Below, piece after piece: positions 53,310-63,259 of a DNA stretch of 64,000 nucleotides; positions within the stretch are counted from its first letter, which is position 1; each line of letters opens with the position of its first letter. The position numbers and the translations under genes were made by a program. The stretch comes from Hoskinsella mucinilytica (GTDB lineage: Bacteria > Bacillota_I > Bacilli_A > Erysipelotrichales > Erysipelotrichaceae). The notes beneath the pieces are model-generated. The model searched no databases, had not been told where the DNA came from, and saw only the letters and a list, made by a program, of their open reading frames with translations. The DNA is taken from contig NZ_JBEQZJ010000002.1 in NCBI RefSeq assembly GCF_045223415.1, positions 1 to 64,000 of the forward strand. Direction: 5' to 3'.

Positions 53310-54254
53310 TCATTTTGAAACAACATGGATGGCTTTTCCTTCCATAAATGCTTGAATGGTTTCTCCCACAAGTCGCAATAATCGCTGTCTTGTTTCTAGA
53401 CCACGCCATCCCATATGTGGTGTCAATACAACACGATCCATGTTGTAAAAAGGATGATCCTCTCTTGGAGGTTCTATTTCTTGCACATCTAATCCAGCAC
53501 CTGCGATTACATCTGCTTCTAAAGCCATGATCAATGCTTCCTCATCAACTAATGCACCTCTTGATGTATTGATCAAAAAAGCCGTAGGCTTCATCAATCG
53601 TAGCGTATTTGTATTTATCAAATGCTTTGTTTCTGTCGTCAAAGGACAATGGAGAGACACGACATCACTTTGTTTCAACAAGTCTTCTAAAGAAACATAA
53701 GTGACCCCTTGACTATCTTTTGGTGTTCTTGTATACACCAACACCTTCATATCCAATACTTGTGCTATCTTAATAACCTCTTTACCGATATTTCCCTCTC
53801 CTATGATTCCAATCGTTTTATCATTCAATTCAATATGATCTACCATCATATGTTCCACAAAGTTACGATGATCCTTTTCAAACAGCATTCTTTGTTGTTT
53901 GGTCATAGAGCTAGCCAACATCAACATCAATAAAATAACCGTATGAGCTACTCTTTTGGTAGAATACGCAGGTGTATTGCAAACCATGATTCCTTTTTCC
54001 TTACAAGCAGATAGATCAATATTATTATAGCCTGTTCCTGCTTCACAAATCATTTTAACGTTTGATGGAAACTGATCGATCATCTCTTTCGTTATCAAAT
54101 ATTCCTTTGTTACAACAATATCCGCATCCTGAATTCTTTCTAATAGTTGCTTGGGAGTGCTGTCATCATAGCACGTTACGTTACCTGGTATACAATGGAT
54201 ATCCAACTTTCCATCATAATTAATTTTTCCTATATTCACACAAACAATATTCAT
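53310..54254 (-). CDS. D-2-hydroxyacid dehydrogenase family protein
   Basis: 314 residues; NAD-dependent oxidoreductase interconverting a 2-oxoacid and a D-2-hydroxyacid. Motifs: 'CEAGTGYNNID' near 70, the Rossmann loop 'GIIGEGNIGKEV' near 148, 'SLHCPLTTETKHLI' near 200, the catalytic Arg in 'LINTSRGALVDEEAL' near 228, Glu in 'GLDVQEIEPP' near 258 and His in 'LTPHMGWRG' near 279. Substrate unknown: it could be a lactate, glycerate or hydroxyisocaproate enzyme. Five bases downstream of the phosphodiesterase stop. Confidence 0.9.
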   Translation of the reverse strand: MNIVCVNIGKINYDGKLDIHCIPGNVTCYDDSTPKQLLERIQDADIVVTKEYLITKEMIDQFPSNVKMICEAGTGYNNIDLSACKEKGIMVCNTPAYSTKRVAHTVILLMLMLASSMTKQQRMLFEKDHRNFVEHMMVDHIELNDKTIGIIGEGNIGKEVIKIAQVLDMKVLVYTRTPKDSQGVTYVSLEDLLKQSDVVSLHCPLTTETKHLINTNTLRLMKPTAFLINTSRGALVDEEALIMALEADVIAGAGLDVQEIEPPREDHPFYNMDRVVLTPHMGWRGLETRQRLLRLVGETIQAFMEGKAIHVVSK

Positions 54255-54259
54255 TCTTC

Positions 54260-54793
54260 TTATTTTCCTTTCCTATCATAAAATTCCACTTCAATAGAGG
54301 ATCGTTCCAGCTTCATAATGGCATAGCTTTTATCATTCCCATCCATTCCAAACAATAAAGATCCCGGATTTACAAGAGTGACACCATCTCTTATCTCATG
54401 TATTCGTATATGCGTATGTCCAAAACATACGATATCACATTGCTTCTTTTTCGCATAGCGTACAATATGACGATACAAGGTTTCCATGCATAGTTGCATG
54501 ATATCACAGTCTTTATCTGTTTTCATTGCGAAAACCTCTTCTATCGTCTCAGCTTCAAACATATCTCCATGCGTACAAAGTATGCGATGCCCCATTACTT
54601 CAATGACTTTTTCTCTTGGAAGCTTTGTTGCCTTATCATGATTTCCTTTCACTATAACAAAACCATCCAGTTCTTTTAAATCAAACCCAATATCACCTAG
54701 ATCAATCATTAGATCCGCATCGCTATGCTCATGAATTACTTCTCTTGTAGCATCTAGTTCTCCATGAGTATCACTTAATATTAATATTTTCAT
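54260..54793 (-). CDS. YfcE/MJ0936-family phosphodiesterase (calcineurin-like)
   Basis: About 177 residues; metal-dependent phosphoesterase. It shows all five metallophosphatase motifs: 'SDTHGE' (8-13), 'DLGD' near 32, 'KGNHD' near 50, 'CTHGD' near 71 and 'GHTHIRI' near 121. 'VNPGSLL' near 138 is typical of YfcE. ATG 54793 is chosen because AGGTGATGGTC precedes it; two in-frame start codons just upstream overlap that site. It is the first gene of a unit with the D-hydroxyacid dehydrogenase. Confidence 0.9.
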   Translation of the reverse strand: MKILILSDTHGELDATREVIHEHSDADLMIDLGDIGFDLKELDGFVIVKGNHDKATKLPREKVIEVMGHRILCTHGDMFEAETIEEVFAMKTDKDCDIMQLCMETLYRHIVRYAKKKQCDIVCFGHTHIRIHEIRDGVTLVNPGSLLFGMDGNDKSYAIMKLERSSIEVEFYDRKGK

Positions 54794-54919
54794 GACCATC
54801 ACCTAAAATAATTATAACCTATTTTATTTAAAACGATATGCTTTTCTAATTAGATATTTTATCTTATCATTTTCTGTATCAATTTTTATCGCAATAATAC
54901 ATCTTTTTGAAAAAAACTG

Positions 54920-54948
54920 TTGCAATGTCAAAAATATGATGTTATAAT
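54920..54948 (+). promoter_or_regulatory. Promoter of tRNA-Leu
   Basis: TTGCAA (54920-54925), 17-base spacer, TATAAT (54943-54948), 12 bases before the tRNA. Confidence 0.88.
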
Positions 54949-54960
54949 ATCAAAGCAAAT

Positions 54961-55044
54961 GCGGGCGTGGTGAAATTGGCAGACACGCTAGACTTAGGAT
55001 CTAGTGCCTTGCGCGTGCAGGTTCAAGTCCTGTCGCCCGCACCA
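54961..55044 (+). tRNA. tRNA-Leu (UAG)
   Basis: 84-base class II tRNA with 7-bp acceptor GCGGGCG/CGCCCGC, anticodon loop CTTAGGA giving TAG, a short variable arm, T-loop TTCAAGT, discriminator A and encoded CCA. It has its own promoter and terminator. Confidence 0.97.
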
Positions 55045-55056
55045 TTTTGTAAAATC

Positions 55057-55081
55057 AGCCTTGTAAAAAGGCTTTTTTTTA
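55057..55081 (+). terminator. Terminator of tRNA-Leu
   Basis: Stem AGCCTT (55057-55062) with AAGGCT (55068-55073) followed by eight or more T. Confidence 0.85.
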
Positions 55082-55114
55082 TATCTTTTAGACAGTTTTA
55101 TATGAATAAACAAA

Positions 55115-55145
55115 AGCTCCCTCACACTTATAAGGGAGTTTTTCA
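55115..55145. terminator. Second hairpin after tRNA-Leu
   Basis: AGCTCCCT pairs with AGGGAGTT (one G-U), 10-base loop, T run on the plus side and A-rich stretch on the other. It may be a back-up or bidirectional terminator. Confidence 0.65.
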
Positions 55146-55285
55146 TATTTATCTACTTCAACTATCACATAACAAGAAACCTAATCTAGCAAAATACGGA
55201 TATATTAATTGTTCTACTTTATTGTTCTATTCATCACAAAAAATACTTTAAAAATTTATAGTACCTTTAAGGATAAACAAATGAT

Positions 55286-55480
55286 TTACTGTTCAACCTT
55301 ATCCTTATCTTTCTTCCATAATGCTTTTAAAATTGATCATAGTTTTACTCACATCATCCTAATGACGATTCCTATTTGACTAAATAAATGGATCTTCTAC
55401 TTCTTTATATAGACTTCTTCCCTCTCACCATCATATCCAAAGTATCCCAAATGGTCTAATAATGAAACTATATTCACCTC
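55286..55480 (-). pseudogene. Remnant of an AAA-ATPase-like / PD-(D/E)xK (DUF1703-type) gene
   Basis: On the reverse strand, pieces in different frames resemble the end of this family: 'IVSLLDHLGYFGYDGEREEVYI' (compare L-x-H-L-G-Y-L-x-Y-D...E-V-x-I-P-N-E-E), a second piece 'EVEDPFI', and a final 'ALWKKDKDKVEQ' before a stop at 55286. Stops and frame shifts separate them. No complete domain remains. The family match is by eye and moderate. Confidence 0.45.
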
Positions 55481-55554
55481 TATACCTATGTAATATAACA
55501 TATCGTTTGTAATTTATTAATTTCTTCCTATAAACAACAAATCTCAGTGAAGTT

Positions 55555-55606
55555 AGTAAAAAACAGAGGATGATATAAGCCTACCATCCTGCATCTTCCT
55601 CTGTTT
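55555..55606 (-). terminator. Terminator of the giant surface protein gene
   Basis: AAACAGAGGA (55561-55570) pairs with TCCTCTGTTT (55597-55606); the reverse strand continues with six U. It begins four bases after the stop codon. Confidence 0.85.
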
Positions 55607-55609
55607 ATA

Positions 55610-58600
55610 TTAATCTTTTGTTACAATGAAATTCATTGTTTCCGTTCCTGCATTTTTTTCAACTATCGTTCCATTGATTTCTACTTTTGTTTTGATCGTA
55701 TAAGTGATACGATAAGTTCCTGTCTCTAAATCGTCTTTTAATTGATATGTCTGTTTATTCGTTTTCCAGCTTAACTCTTCTTGTAAGGTTCCATTAAATA
55801 CATCAGATAAATTTAAATCCTCGTATTCCTTTGTATTAGGATTCTTTTTAGAAACAACCTGTTTTACAGTCACTTCACTTGTATCCGCACCACCTTGAGC
55901 CACCTTAGTAATCAACGCATTGATAGTTCTATCTGTCTCATCTATTTTGAATATAGGCTCATCAGGTGTAAGCATTTCTACAGCAATGGAATAGCGATAA
56001 TCCTTTAATTTAAAGTTATATTGCACATTCGATACTGTTTTCGCCGAGGTATCACCTGGATAGTTTGCCAATGCTCCACTGACAAGTTCAATATCAAAAC
56101 GATAGTTGCCAGATGGCACATTACTTAGATTATCCATGGATACATAAATATTTGATGTAGCCTCTGTCATTTGATCTGCAAGTACGACTGTTAAACTATC
56201 CCCTGATGTACTATAACGAACACCATTACTAATAATTTTCCACGTCTGTGGTATATCAATATAACGGTTCAAATCCTTGTTAAACAATTTCACTTTCACG
56301 CCCATCTGTCGCCCATCACCAGTGGTATCGATTCCTGCATTTGCATTTTGAACAGCAGTTTTTAAGTCTATTTGAAACGTCGTATTCATTGGGTAATCCG
56401 GTGTTAAAGTAACTGTCCCAGAAGCTTTCTCACTGCTTAATGAATATTCTTTCTTATCACCATGAACCGCAAATACGGTTGACATTGTTGCATTGTATAC
56501 AGAACTACCAGAACTACTTACAGCATCGAGTGTTACAGTGATGGAATCTGCTGTAAATGTAGTTGCTTGTGCGAAGTCTATGACAAAGATGAAGTTTTCC
56601 TTTTGTCCTTTCTCTCTTACAGGTTGATACTGCGTATTCGCTGTTTCATTTTTGATGAAATTACTAAGATTGATCTGTGATTTACCGCCAGTAGGAACTG
56701 TGTATTCATAATATTCATCATGTGTTCCTTTTTTATCTACCATCAGAATCGTTGTTCCTTCCGGAAGTGTTGTTGAGAAAGATAATGTATGATCAGCAGG
56801 TATATCTTTTAATTGCCCCTGCCGTGCATATTGTAAAGTTACAGAACTCTCTTTTGATATTGTGATACCTACTTGAGGGCTTGCTGAATTATAGGTATAT
56901 GTTTGTCCGGCTCGATCATATTTCTTGCCTGATTGTAACGCAACATCTGTATATTCTTGATGTTGTTCTCTTATGATATCCAAAGTCACATTCATTTTAC
57001 CTGTTTCAATTTCTGAACCATCTGGCTGTAGTTTGATCATATCTATAGTAAATGTTACCTGCAGGGGTGCTGATGAATCTGTTGTGCTGATACCATCAAG
57101 ATTAGAAAGATCCACCTGTATGATTGGATTTGCCGTTCCTCCATTAATAGAACGCATTTCCCCTTGATTGACTTCATCCACAACAATCTGTTTTCCAGTC
57201 CCATTACTACTTCCGACAATATAACCAGCTTTTCGCTGTTCCAACCAACCATTTTGTCCAGTGCTGATAGACAGACCTAACGTGGTATTAACATCATCTG
57301 TTGATGTTAATTGCCCTTCTTCTTTGATTGTGAATGTTTCAGATGATCCATTTTGTGTCTTAATTTGTAAGGATGAAGTATCCAAACGATAAATGGAACC
57401 ATCTGCGGAATCTCCTTCAAGTTGGGCTGTTTTTCCTCCAGTAGGCTTATCTGACATGGTTAATTTTGCCTGTCTGTTAAGCAAAGCATTTGCAACTTTC
57501 CAGTTTCTCCATACTGTTCCTTCTTTATCATGCGTAGGTGTTATTTTTTCATGACATGTAATGCCTTGATCTGCATCTGTAGCATTAGCATAATAGAATC
57601 CACTGTCATCATCTGAACCCATACCACCTAGAATATAGATACCTTTTTCAAGATTATTACCATCTTTATCATAACGTCCTAATAAGGTAAAGCCTTTGAC
57701 ATCACCATAGCCCGGACGAGATACGTCCTCATTGGTACGCAATTCCAGTGCTTCTCCCTGCTGCATATAGATCGTATTGTTAATCGTTAATGCATTGGAT
57801 GCTGTAGTTACATTCCCAGCACCATCTTGACTCTCAATACCTAATAATAGGTTCGCAGGTGTTTGCAGTTTGACTTCACTTCCATCTTTTAATATCAGAT
57901 TTCCAATTCTATTCAATGAATATTGAGAAGTCGCAATCAAGTTTGCACTATCTGTTGTTCCGCTAATCTCTATCTTACTTTTTTCAATCGTTAGCGTATC
58001 TGCTCGCTGAATAGACAAGAGTGCTGCTTCATAATTCTTAAGAATAAAAGTACGATTTCCTGATACAACACATTTGTTTCCATCTCCAAACAAACTTTCT
58101 CCAACGTTGAATGTTGTGTAAGACTCTGCATCTACATTCACTTCTGCATCGCCCAATACATATGGGTTAGAAGCATCAAAGGAAGTTCCAGAAGCTGCTT
58201 TATTCCCACCTCCAAAGATTGACTGCATAATCGTGATTTCGTTACTTATAGGTTTAATACCTACCGTATTTCCATCTGCTGCAAATTTACCTACATGCAC
58301 TTTGGTATTCCCTGACACGATTGCACTATCCGATCCACCGAAGACATTTCCTGTATCTCTATTTGAAGCAGTTCCTATTGTTCCACTGATAATATCTACA
58401 TGTGTATCTCTTCCAACCGTACCTTGGCTTCCTCCACCAAAGACATTACCACTGATAGATGCATCTGCAATAACGATATAGACATCTTTCTTGACATTCG
58501 ATGTAGCGCCAAAGCCGGCACCGTAGACACTTTCAGCAATCTTACTACCTTGTATCTCAATCAACGTTGAATCCTCGATACTACCTTCTTCAGAACCACC

Positions 58601-61600
58601 ATAGACATTTTTCGCAGTAGCAGTAGCACTCATATTGATTTTTGTATTGAATACCTGTGTATTGACACCTTTTCCACCACCAAATACATTTCCTGTTACT
58701 TTTCCATTTATGGTTAGGTTTGAAACTCCTTTTACGGTTCCTCTTTGATTACTACCTCCGTAAATATTTCCCTGCACAATGGCACCTTCATCCACCGTGA
58801 TGTAGCTATCACTCTCTGGCGCATTTCCAATCCCTGCATTCTGTTTATCTTCGATACCTACCTGATTTCCTGCTCCATAGACATTTTCATTAACGACAGA
58901 GCCTTCCTTCAATGTGATATGAGATGATGTAAAAGTTCTTCCTTCATCTCCACCACCATAGAGATTGGTTATCTTAGCACCATTATTAACGATAATAACA
59001 GGAGTATATGTTTTCGTACCATTACCAAGACCACCACCGTACACTGTCCCTACTGTACCATTGATCGTTAAGTCAACGTCTTCTACATCACCTGAATTAT
59101 TAGAACCACCATAAAGACTTGTGACCTTCATAGATGGATTGATGATTACATCACTCTTTCCGGTGATACCAGCCTGATCTCCTCCTGCAAAGACCTTATC
59201 TATCACTCCTGTATCAGTGCCGTTATTTGTATTACCAACTGTAATGCTTGCATTTGAAGTCTGACCAAGATTTCCACCACCATAGACATTCTCTATTGTT
59301 GCATAGCCATCAATCTTGATCACAGGGCTTTCCGTTACTGTAGATTGACCATATCCACCACCATAGACATTGGTTACTTTAGGAATTGATCCTACAGAAC
59401 CGTCTACCTGTATCTGTGGATTTTTCACAGTCCCATTATTATTGGAACCACCATACATATTTTGAACAGTAGCTGTAGAAGTTGCCTGAATCTTAACTGT
59501 TCCATCAACACCGGCTTCATTTCCGCCGGCAAAAGCATTTGTTACATTAGAGCCTGTATCAATGAGTACATTTGTATCAGTAACCAGACCTTTATTACCT
59601 CCGCCATAAACATTGTCGACAAAAGCATTTTGAGTAGTTATAGTAGGAGATTCTGTAGTTGTATCTGCTCCATATCCTCCGCCATAGACATTACCAGCAT
59701 ATCCTTTGATATTGATAACTGGAGCTTTTACAAGACCGGAAGAATTTGCGCCACCATACACATTACTGATTTTATTAGCACTATCAGAAGTAACTGTTAT
59801 CGTTGATACTCCAGTAACATCAGCCTGTGTCTTATCAGTAGCATTTCCACCACCAAACACATTATCAGCTTTACCTGCTAGATTTAATATAGGAGAATGA
59901 ACACTACCTGATGAATTACATCCGGCATAAATATTGCCAGCACTTGATCCAGCCAAAGAAGTGATCTTAACATCGCCAGTGATACTTGCTTGATCAGATC
60001 CACCAAAAGCATTCTTTACATATCCACCATTCAAATTAACAGTGGAATTTGTAACAGTACCTTTTTCTGAACCACCGAATGCATTTCCAGCAATATCTGC
60101 ACCACTTTCAACATTTAATGTTGCATTTGTAACAGAAGTATTTTCTCCCTTACCTCCTGCATAAACACTATTTGCAACAGACCCCTTAATATCAATTACA
60201 GAAGTAGTCGTGCTACCTTTATTATTGCTTCCTCCGTATATGTTTGCACCAATGGTAGGAGAACCTGACAGACTTATTTTAGATGAAGGTACTCCTATAT
60301 TGTTTCCTGCACCAAACAAATCACCATTGATACTTCCACCAGATATATTGATAGTAGAACTTCCTAATAATGTTCCTACTTCTCCACCGCCGTAAACATT
60401 TCCCTCAATAGTTCCACCCGTTATATTCATAGTAGTAGAACCTTCCACTCTACCATAAGATTCATAACCACTATCTGCAATACCTTTACCTGCACCAAAT
60501 AGATTGCCTTTGATAGTACCCCCACTCATATTTAAAGTAATATTTCCAGTAGTTCTGCCTGAATTAGCTGATTGCTTTGCACCAATACCGCCGCAATATA
60601 CATCATGATTGATTGTTCCACCTAAGATATTGAGAGTTATATTTCCATCTACTAAGCCATAATTTGAGTACCATCCTGATGAAATAAATTCAGAAAATCC
60701 ATGACCACCTCCATAGAATGTATCAATGACAGCATCTCCCTCTACGGTAACAGTAGTACTACCATAAAATTTGGAGCTCGCTCCACCACCATAAAGTTGA
60801 TTGATTTTACCACCTTTTATATTAGATTCCACATTGCCATATACATTCACATTGACATTCATATCTTTCCCCATTCCTGCTGTATATAGTTTTTCAATGC
60901 TTCCACCTGTCACATTAAACTGAACAATTTGTCCAACATGATAGTCACCAGTACTTGTTTGACCTGCACCAACTAAGCAATATATTTCAGCAGTACCAGA
61001 TACATTCACAATGGCATTACCATAAGTTGTCTGACTTGCTGACGAGCCTATTCCAATTGCACCAAATTTTCCCTTATTTATATTCATTACAATACTAAGA
61101 TATCTGCTGCTTGAAGTATTTGTCGCATTTCTTCCATCGCCTGCCAAACGTGCAAAATCGACACCATCGCTATTAGATGTAAAAACAACTGGATCATCTA
61201 GAGATAACCCATGTCTATAAGATGCATTTGACGGCATCCCTTGTAAAGATCCTGACCATCTACCCATTGCACAATCGATATTTTTTCTACCTGCTGGAAA
61301 TCCAGCTGCTTGTGAATATTGTGTAAGATTAATATGATCACCAATGCTCGTCCCTTCATCAAAAGTAATATTATTTCCATTAGCTCCCCAGTTTAAACCA
61401 TCTTTTGTTGAATCAATAACAAGATTTCTAAATCTAGTATCAGCTTTTAAATGGAAACTTCCAGAAAAACATAATATTACATCCTTTGTCGTACCTTGAA
61501 GTGTTGCATTTCTTCCTTCAGAAGTAGTATCTGGCCATCCATAATAACTAACAGATGTTTGATTATAATTGGATTGTATCTCAATAATATTAGTTTCTAC

Positions 61601-63241
61601 AGTCCCATTAAGTGGTAAAACCGAAAATGCCTTTTCTAGTGTTTTGTAAGGTGATACTTGGGTTCCGTTGTTACCATCATTACCACTTGTCTGATTAACA
61701 TAAACAATCGTAAAATCAGCCCATTGTGCTTCTAATTCTAGAGTTCCAGTTGTGTTTGCTGATAAAAGCCCTAGATTAAATTTTATCGTATCTGGTTTCA
61801 CTATATCATTAACTGCAAGAGCCTTTCCTGAAGGATATGTAGCTGTAATTCCATTAATAGATGTTACTTTCCAACCTGTGAATACTTTGTTATTAGGTGC
61901 TGTAAACATATTTTTATCTGGCTCAAATTGACCTTCTGCATAATATTTCTTATCTGTATTTGAAGATTCTGTATAAGTAACTGTAATAGGTTTCGCCGCA
62001 TCAATTCCAGTTATTTCATTTGTTGTAAAGGTTGTAGGATTAGCGACCGTTCTTGCCTTGCTTTGCTTTGATACAGAGATGATTGCTCTAAACAAAGAAG
62101 TATGATCATTTTCATTTGATTCTCTAATAAGTGTAGATTTTGTTTCTCCTTCAATATCTTTCCAATCACTATCTAAGGTCTTGATCTGCCACTGATAGGA
62201 CATGACATATCCCTGTATATCAGCAATTTCGGTATCAGTTATCTTATTGAAGATAGAATAAGTTGTTTTATTTTCTTTTATTGATTGCCTGATTTCAGGT
62301 TCAAGAGTTGCTTTTGTTTCCCATCTTGAATTCAATAAAATAGTATCAATTGTATCATCAATTACCAACCGTTCCTCTTCATTGACTTCTTTTCCTTGAT
62401 AGGTCCATCCAATAAATTTTGATTCATGTAAAGCATCATCCATACTTGGATTTGTTAATCCTGTTACTGGTTGTAATGGGACAAAAACAGAACTGTCAAA
62501 TACAGGAAGATTTCTTGTTAAAACATCGTCCAGCTTTACCGTAACAAATCTTTCAGCTTTTTGATATCCGGCATCATTCATAACTTGAATAAAGGATGCA
62601 TTACTATCTTCACACTCAAAACCACCATGAAGAGTAGAAAAGAATACATTACTACCCATTTGTTGTTCTGTGATTGTTTTCACTTCCATGACTGGGTCTA
62701 TCGCTATACCCTTATCCTCCTCACTCGTGGGTTCGTTTCCTTCATTATCAATATCCTTTTTTTCAACATTTACAGAAATATCTGCTGATTTGAAATAATT
62801 AATGATCTTCATAAACTGAGGTGCATTCCTTTCATCACTTCCATAAAATGCACCATTACCAATATGAATCACGGTAGCCGGTATTTCCAATGTGTCATCC
62901 AACCCTTCACAGTTATAGAAAAGATAATCTCCAATTGAAGTGATACCATCTTCTATGACCACTTGACTGATCTGACTTTGATATTCTAATAATGGTGTTG
63001 TATCCGCTGTAAAGTTTCTGATGTCTCCTTCACCACTTAATGTAAGTGTTCCATCCTTTGTTAGTATCGCTTTTACATTATCATCATTAACACCTATTGG
63101 TATTGAAGCAATGATTTCTTCCTCTTGAAAAGCAAATAAATATTTATCATCATTTAACAATAATCCTAATAAGCTTCCTACAAGAAAAAGAGAAGCAATA
63201 AAAAGCTTTAAGTTTTTGTTGTGACTCTTCTTTCTGTTCAT
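55610..63241 (-). CDS. Giant secreted protein with 'YGGG' beta-solenoid repeats
   Basis: 2543 residues, the largest gene here. Parts in order: signal peptide with Lys/Arg start and hydrophobic core (about 1-37); a BspA-like leucine-rich unit ('ITSIGDYLFYNCEGL', about 95-150); InlB/Flg_new-like wraps ('FIGWTYQGKEV' near 278, 'FTGWKVTS' near 455); a 'VNQTSGNDGNNGTQVSPYKTLEKAFS' start of a parallel beta helix near 515-540; a repeat block of about 33 units at 775-1720 (see the repeat entry); a linker rich in beta strands; and about three Ig-like folds (2000-2540). There is no LPXTG motif or membrane tail, so how it stays at the surface, if it does, is unclear. An adhesin or matrix protein is likely; not recognised as a named family. 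It is read 18 bases after the partial gene upstream. Confidence 0.88.
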   Translation of the reverse strand: MNRKKSHNKNLKLFIASLFLVGSLLGLLLNDDKYLFAFQEEEIIASIPIGVNDDNVKAILTKDGTLTLSGEGDIRNFTADTTPLLEYQSQISQVVIEDGITSIGDYLFYNCEGLDDTLEIPATVIHIGNGAFYGSDERNAPQFMKIINYFKSADISVNVEKKDIDNEGNEPTSEEDKGIAIDPVMEVKTITEQQMGSNVFFSTLHGGFECEDSNASFIQVMNDAGYQKAERFVTVKLDDVLTRNLPVFDSSVFVPLQPVTGLTNPSMDDALHESKFIGWTYQGKEVNEEERLVIDDTIDTILLNSRWETKATLEPEIRQSIKENKTTYSIFNKITDTEIADIQGYVMSYQWQIKTLDSDWKDIEGETKSTLIRESNENDHTSLFRAIISVSKQSKARTVANPTTFTTNEITGIDAAKPITVTYTESSNTDKKYYAEGQFEPDKNMFTAPNNKVFTGWKVTSINGITATYPSGKALAVNDIVKPDTIKFNLGLLSANTTGTLELEAQWADFTIVYVNQTSGNDGNNGTQVSPYKTLEKAFSVLPLNGTVETNIIEIQSNYNQTSVSYYGWPDTTSEGRNATLQGTTKDVILCFSGSFHLKADTRFRNLVIDSTKDGLNWGANGNNITFDEGTSIGDHINLTQYSQAAGFPAGRKNIDCAMGRWSGSLQGMPSNASYRHGLSLDDPVVFTSNSDGVDFARLAGDGRNATNTSSSRYLSIVMNINKGKFGAIGIGSSASQTTYGNAIVNVSGTAEIYCLVGAGQTSTGDYHVGQIVQFNVTGGSIEKLYTAGMGKDMNVNVNVYGNVESNIKGGKINQLYGGGASSKFYGSTTVTVEGDAVIDTFYGGGHGFSEFISSGWYSNYGLVDGNITLNILGGTINHDVYCGGIGAKQSANSGRTTGNITLNMSGGTIKGNLFGAGKGIADSGYESYGRVEGSTTMNITGGTIEGNVYGGGEVGTLLGSSTINISGGSINGDLFGAGNNIGVPSSKISLSGSPTIGANIYGGSNNKGSTTTSVIDIKGSVANSVYAGGKGENTSVTNATLNVESGADIAGNAFGGSEKGTVTNSTVNLNGGYVKNAFGGSDQASITGDVKITSLAGSSAGNIYAGCNSSGSVHSPILNLAGKADNVFGGGNATDKTQADVTGVSTITVTSDSANKISNVYGGANSSGLVKAPVINIKGYAGNVYGGGYGADTTTESPTITTQNAFVDNVYGGGNKGLVTDTNVLIDTGSNVTNAFAGGNEAGVDGTVKIQATSTATVQNMYGGSNNNGTVKNPQIQVDGSVGSIPKVTNVYGGGYGQSTVTESPVIKIDGYATIENVYGGGNLGQTSNASITVGNTNNGTDTGVIDKVFAGGDQAGITGKSDVIINPSMKVTSLYGGSNNSGDVEDVDLTINGTVGTVYGGGLGNGTKTYTPVIIVNNGAKITNLYGGGDEGRTFTSSHITLKEGSVVNENVYGAGNQVGIEDKQNAGIGNAPESDSYITVDEGAIVQGNIYGGSNQRGTVKGVSNLTINGKVTGNVFGGGKGVNTQVFNTKINMSATATAKNVYGGSEEGSIEDSTLIEIQGSKIAESVYGAGFGATSNVKKDVYIVIADASISGNVFGGGSQGTVGRDTHVDIISGTIGTASNRDTGNVFGGSDSAIVSGNTKVHVGKFAADGNTVGIKPISNEITIMQSIFGGGNKAASGTSFDASNPYVLGDAEVNVDAESYTTFNVGESLFGDGNKCVVSGNRTFILKNYEAALLSIQRADTLTIEKSKIEISGTTDSANLIATSQYSLNRIGNLILKDGSEVKLQTPANLLLGIESQDGAGNVTTASNALTINNTIYMQQGEALELRTNEDVSRPGYGDVKGFTLLGRYDKDGNNLEKGIYILGGMGSDDDSGFYYANATDADQGITCHEKITPTHDKEGTVWRNWKVANALLNRQAKLTMSDKPTGGKTAQLEGDSADGSIYRLDTSSLQIKTQNGSSETFTIKEEGQLTSTDDVNTTLGLSISTGQNGWLEQRKAGYIVGSSNGTGKQIVVDEVNQGEMRSINGGTANPIIQVDLSNLDGISTTDSSAPLQVTFTIDMIKLQPDGSEIETGKMNVTLDIIREQHQEYTDVALQSGKKYDRAGQTYTYNSASPQVGITISKESSVTLQYARQGQLKDIPADHTLSFSTTLPEGTTILMVDKKGTHDEYYEYTVPTGGKSQINLSNFIKNETANTQYQPVREKGQKENFIFVIDFAQATTFTADSITVTLDAVSSSGSSVYNATMSTVFAVHGDKKEYSLSSEKASGTVTLTPDYPMNTTFQIDLKTAVQNANAGIDTTGDGRQMGVKVKLFNKDLNRYIDIPQTWKIISNGVRYSTSGDSLTVVLADQMTEATSNIYVSMDNLSNVPSGNYRFDIELVSGALANYPGDTSAKTVSNVQYNFKLKDYRYSIAVEMLTPDEPIFKIDETDRTINALITKVAQGGADTSEVTVKQVVSKKNPNTKEYEDLNLSDVFNGTLQEELSWKTNKQTYQLKDDLETGTYRITYTIKTKVEINGTIVEKNAGTETMNFIVTKD
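58075..60910 (-). repeat. Tandem 'NVYGGG' repeat block with four-unit super-repeat
   Basis: About 33 units of 23-35 residues, each starting (N/S)-(V/I/L)-(Y/F)-(G/A)-G-(G/S/A), followed by a Gly-x-(V/T) turn and a strand. A higher period is visible: unit 1 'YGGSNN-x-G', unit 2 'YGGGYG', unit 3 'YGGGN-x-G', unit 4 'FAGG(N/D)(E/Q)AG'. Copies start near residues 1000, 1103 (two units only), 1160, 1261, 1375 and 1492; full copies are 101-117 residues long. Each unit is about the length of one coil of a parallel beta solenoid. Confidence 0.85.
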
Positions 63242-63259
63242 AATTTTAGCCTCCCTTAC

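Larger units (their letters stand above)
55146..55609 (-). other. 464-base stretch with no intact gene
   Basis: Between the tRNA-Leu terminators and the giant gene there is only the AAA-ATPase-like remnant (55286-55480, listed separately) and the terminator at 55555-55606. The rest is AT-rich with nothing recognisable. Confidence 0.6.

Noticed and set aside
55610..55700. LPXTG sorting signal at the end of the giant protein
   Set aside because: The C-terminus ends in an Ig-like strand without LPXTG, membrane helix or basic tail.
58075..60910. CRISPR-like or satellite DNA array in the giant gene
   Set aside because: The repetition is at protein level with variable spacing and strong codon variation; repeats are in frame and have no uniform spacer.
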